A DNA stretch of 64,000 nt from FEN-1250 sp039918615 (GTDB lineage Bacteria; Gemmatimonadota; Gemmatimonadetes; Gemmatimonadales; Gemmatimonadaceae), in assembly GCA_039918615.1 (NCBI GenBank), contig JBDSHG010000040.1:1-64000 (forward strand). The letters run 5' to 3'. The notes under the pieces were generated by a model. The model did no database searches, had not been told where the DNA came from, and saw only the letters and a list, made by a program, of their open reading frames with translations. Made by a program: the position numbers and the translations under genes. This document shows, one piece after another, positions 63,146 through 64,000 of this stretch (within the stretch, counting starts at the first letter, position 1; every line of letters starts with the position of its first letter).

Positions 63146-63629
63146 GCTGTTCCTGGGCGTGTGCGGACTTCTTCTGACGGGGTGTCTCTATCACTTCGCC
63201 GGCGGCGGACTGCCTCCGCACATCAAGACGGTCGCCGTCCTCCCATTCGACAACGAGACGCCGCAGCCCACCCTGCAGCGCGAGCTCTACGACCTGATGC
63301 GGCGCGACGTCGAGAACCGGCTCGGGCTGCGCGAGGCGGCCGAGGGGAAGGCGGATGCGATCGTCCGCGGCAAAATCCTCCGTTACGATCCGGACATCCC
63401 TGCCGCATATTCATCCGACAGAAACGCGCAGGCGTCGACCACCGAGCGGAAGCTGCAGATCACGCTCGACGTCGAGATCGTCGATCAGACGACGGGGCGC
63501 ACGCTCTGGGCGCGGAAGGGAATGCTCGAGGAAGGGACGTATGCGGAGCGCTCGGAGGCGGATGGACGCCGCCAGGCGCTCACCAAGGTCGTGAACGACA
63601 TTATCGCCGGAGCACAATCGCAATGGTAA
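63126..63629 (+). CDS. lptE: LPS-assembly lipoprotein LptE-like
   Basis: 167 residues. Lipoprotein signal peptide with LLTGC (Cys20), then YHFAGGGLPPHIKTVAVLPF and NETPQPTLQRELYDLMRRDV, which match the LptE/LPS-assembly lipoprotein family (DUF799-like in Bacteroidota). In known diderms it plugs LptD at the outer membrane. ATG 63126 lies inside the previous gene; ATG start at 63105 is not needed. It overlaps the next gene by seven bases. Confidence 0.82.
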   Translation: MLRSGGRLFLGVCGLLLTGCLYHFAGGGLPPHIKTVAVLPFDNETPQPTLQRELYDLMRRDVENRLGLREAAEGKADAIVRGKILRYDPDIPAAYSSDRNAQASTTERKLQITLDVEIVDQTTGRTLWARKGMLEEGTYAERSEADGRRQALTKVVNDIIAGAQSQW

Positions 63630-63979
63630 GACGCTCGCGGTCGGGAAGGTCCGCATACGGATGTCTGATCTTCGTACTCCTCGTGGGAGCCACGTTGTAC
63701 TTCGGCTTCAACATCGGGAACGTGTACTTTCGCGCCTACCAGTTCCAGGATGCGATGACGCAGGAGTCGCGCTTCGCGGCGCGCAACGGCAACGAGATCA
63801 TCATCGCCCACCTTCGGGCGCAGGCGGACTCGCTGGGTCTTCCCGAGGGCGCAAAGAAGATCCAGATCCGCCGCAAGCCGAATCAAATCTGGATTTGGAG
63901 CGAGTACATCGAGACCGTCGAGTTCCCGTGGATGGTGAAGGAGATCGACTTCAGTCCGCACGTGGAGAGGGTTTTCTGA
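63623..63979 (+). CDS. Small single-pass membrane protein, DUF4845-like
   Basis: 118 residues: a basic N-terminus (MVRRSRSGRSAYG), one membrane segment (CLIFVLLVGATLYFGFNIG), then a mixed alpha/beta extracytoplasmic part. No function is known; the layout is similar to DUF4845 proteins. ATG 63623 overlaps the lptE stop. The last 21 bases of the window hold nothing recognisable. Confidence 0.65.
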   Translation: MVRRSRSGRSAYGCLIFVLLVGATLYFGFNIGNVYFRAYQFQDAMTQESRFAARNGNEIIIAHLRAQADSLGLPEGAKKIQIRRKPNQIWIWSEYIETVEFPWMVKEIDFSPHVERVF

Positions 63980-64000
63980 GCGTTCGCGCCCCCGCGCGGA

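Overview
This 64 kb window is a gene-dense, very GC-rich stretch of bacterial chromosome. It carries mostly housekeeping genes and shows no rRNA or tRNA gene, insertion sequence, prophage or CRISPR array that I could recognise. The gene mix fits a diderm of the Gemmatimonadota or a close relative: a Bat aerotolerance cluster of Bacteroidota style, an LptE-like lipoprotein and an LpxH-like phosphoesterase (lipopolysaccharide), a bacillithiol glycosyltransferase (BshA), many DUF-type lipoproteins, and very compact operons with stop/start overlaps. The taxonomic call is inference from gene content, not from a marker tree.

Layout. 1-1733: a NiCoT nickel/cobalt permease cut by the window edge and a DedA membrane protein, both on the minus strand. 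1799-4616: pyrR-pyrB-pyrC. 4799-5937: a coiled-coil/zinc-ribbon protein with a strong terminator. 5954-6315: rpsT and a divergent promoter pair. 6364-9035: site-2 protease, scpA, scpB, rluB. 9049-16681: MoxR, DUF58 and the Bat cluster, with BatB-BatC and BatD-BatE each fused. 16714-24616: mutL, miaA, bshA, a UbiA-family gene, uppP, birA, coaX and a second UbiA-family gene. 24736-26936: groES-groEL under a CIRCE operator. 26991-27851: a lytic transglycosylase. 27941-31928: a minus-strand operon of five genes (roadblock protein, receiver, mannose-1-phosphate guanylyltransferase-like, GlmU-like, WalJ-like hydrolase) that ends in a large inverted repeat. 31943-40473: a lipoprotein, serS, a histidine kinase, a UvrD/PcrA helicase and gatCAB. 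40437-42526 (minus): a phospholipase C-like protein, a YtxH-like protein and a DUF948 protein. 42764-44826: murA and pgeF. 44813-52128: rimP-nusA-ylxQ-infB-rbfA-truB-ribF, with its own promoter and a leader terminator. 52090-59229: secD, secF, tatD, fhs, ridA, a DUF5683 protein and murI. 59164-63979: an LpxH-like protein, a thioesterase, a HEAT/cyclophilin lipoprotein, another lipoprotein, lptE and a small membrane protein.

How the parts work together. Most of the window serves translation (serS, gatCAB, rpsT, rimP, nusA, infB, rbfA, truB, miaA, rluB), envelope building (murA, murI, uppP, lptE, secDF, lytic transglycosylase, Bat) and cofactor or nucleotide supply (pyrBC, coaX, birA, ribF, fhs). 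Seven promoters read by eye share a TTGAC/TTGAA-type -35 box and a -10 box of the type TAnnnT, 17-18 bases apart.

The most interesting points are: an intrinsic terminator between the promoter and first gene of the nusA operon; a MurA whose active-site Cys is Asp; a 108-base structured element; the double Bat fusion; and the roadblock/receiver/nucleotidyltransferase operon.
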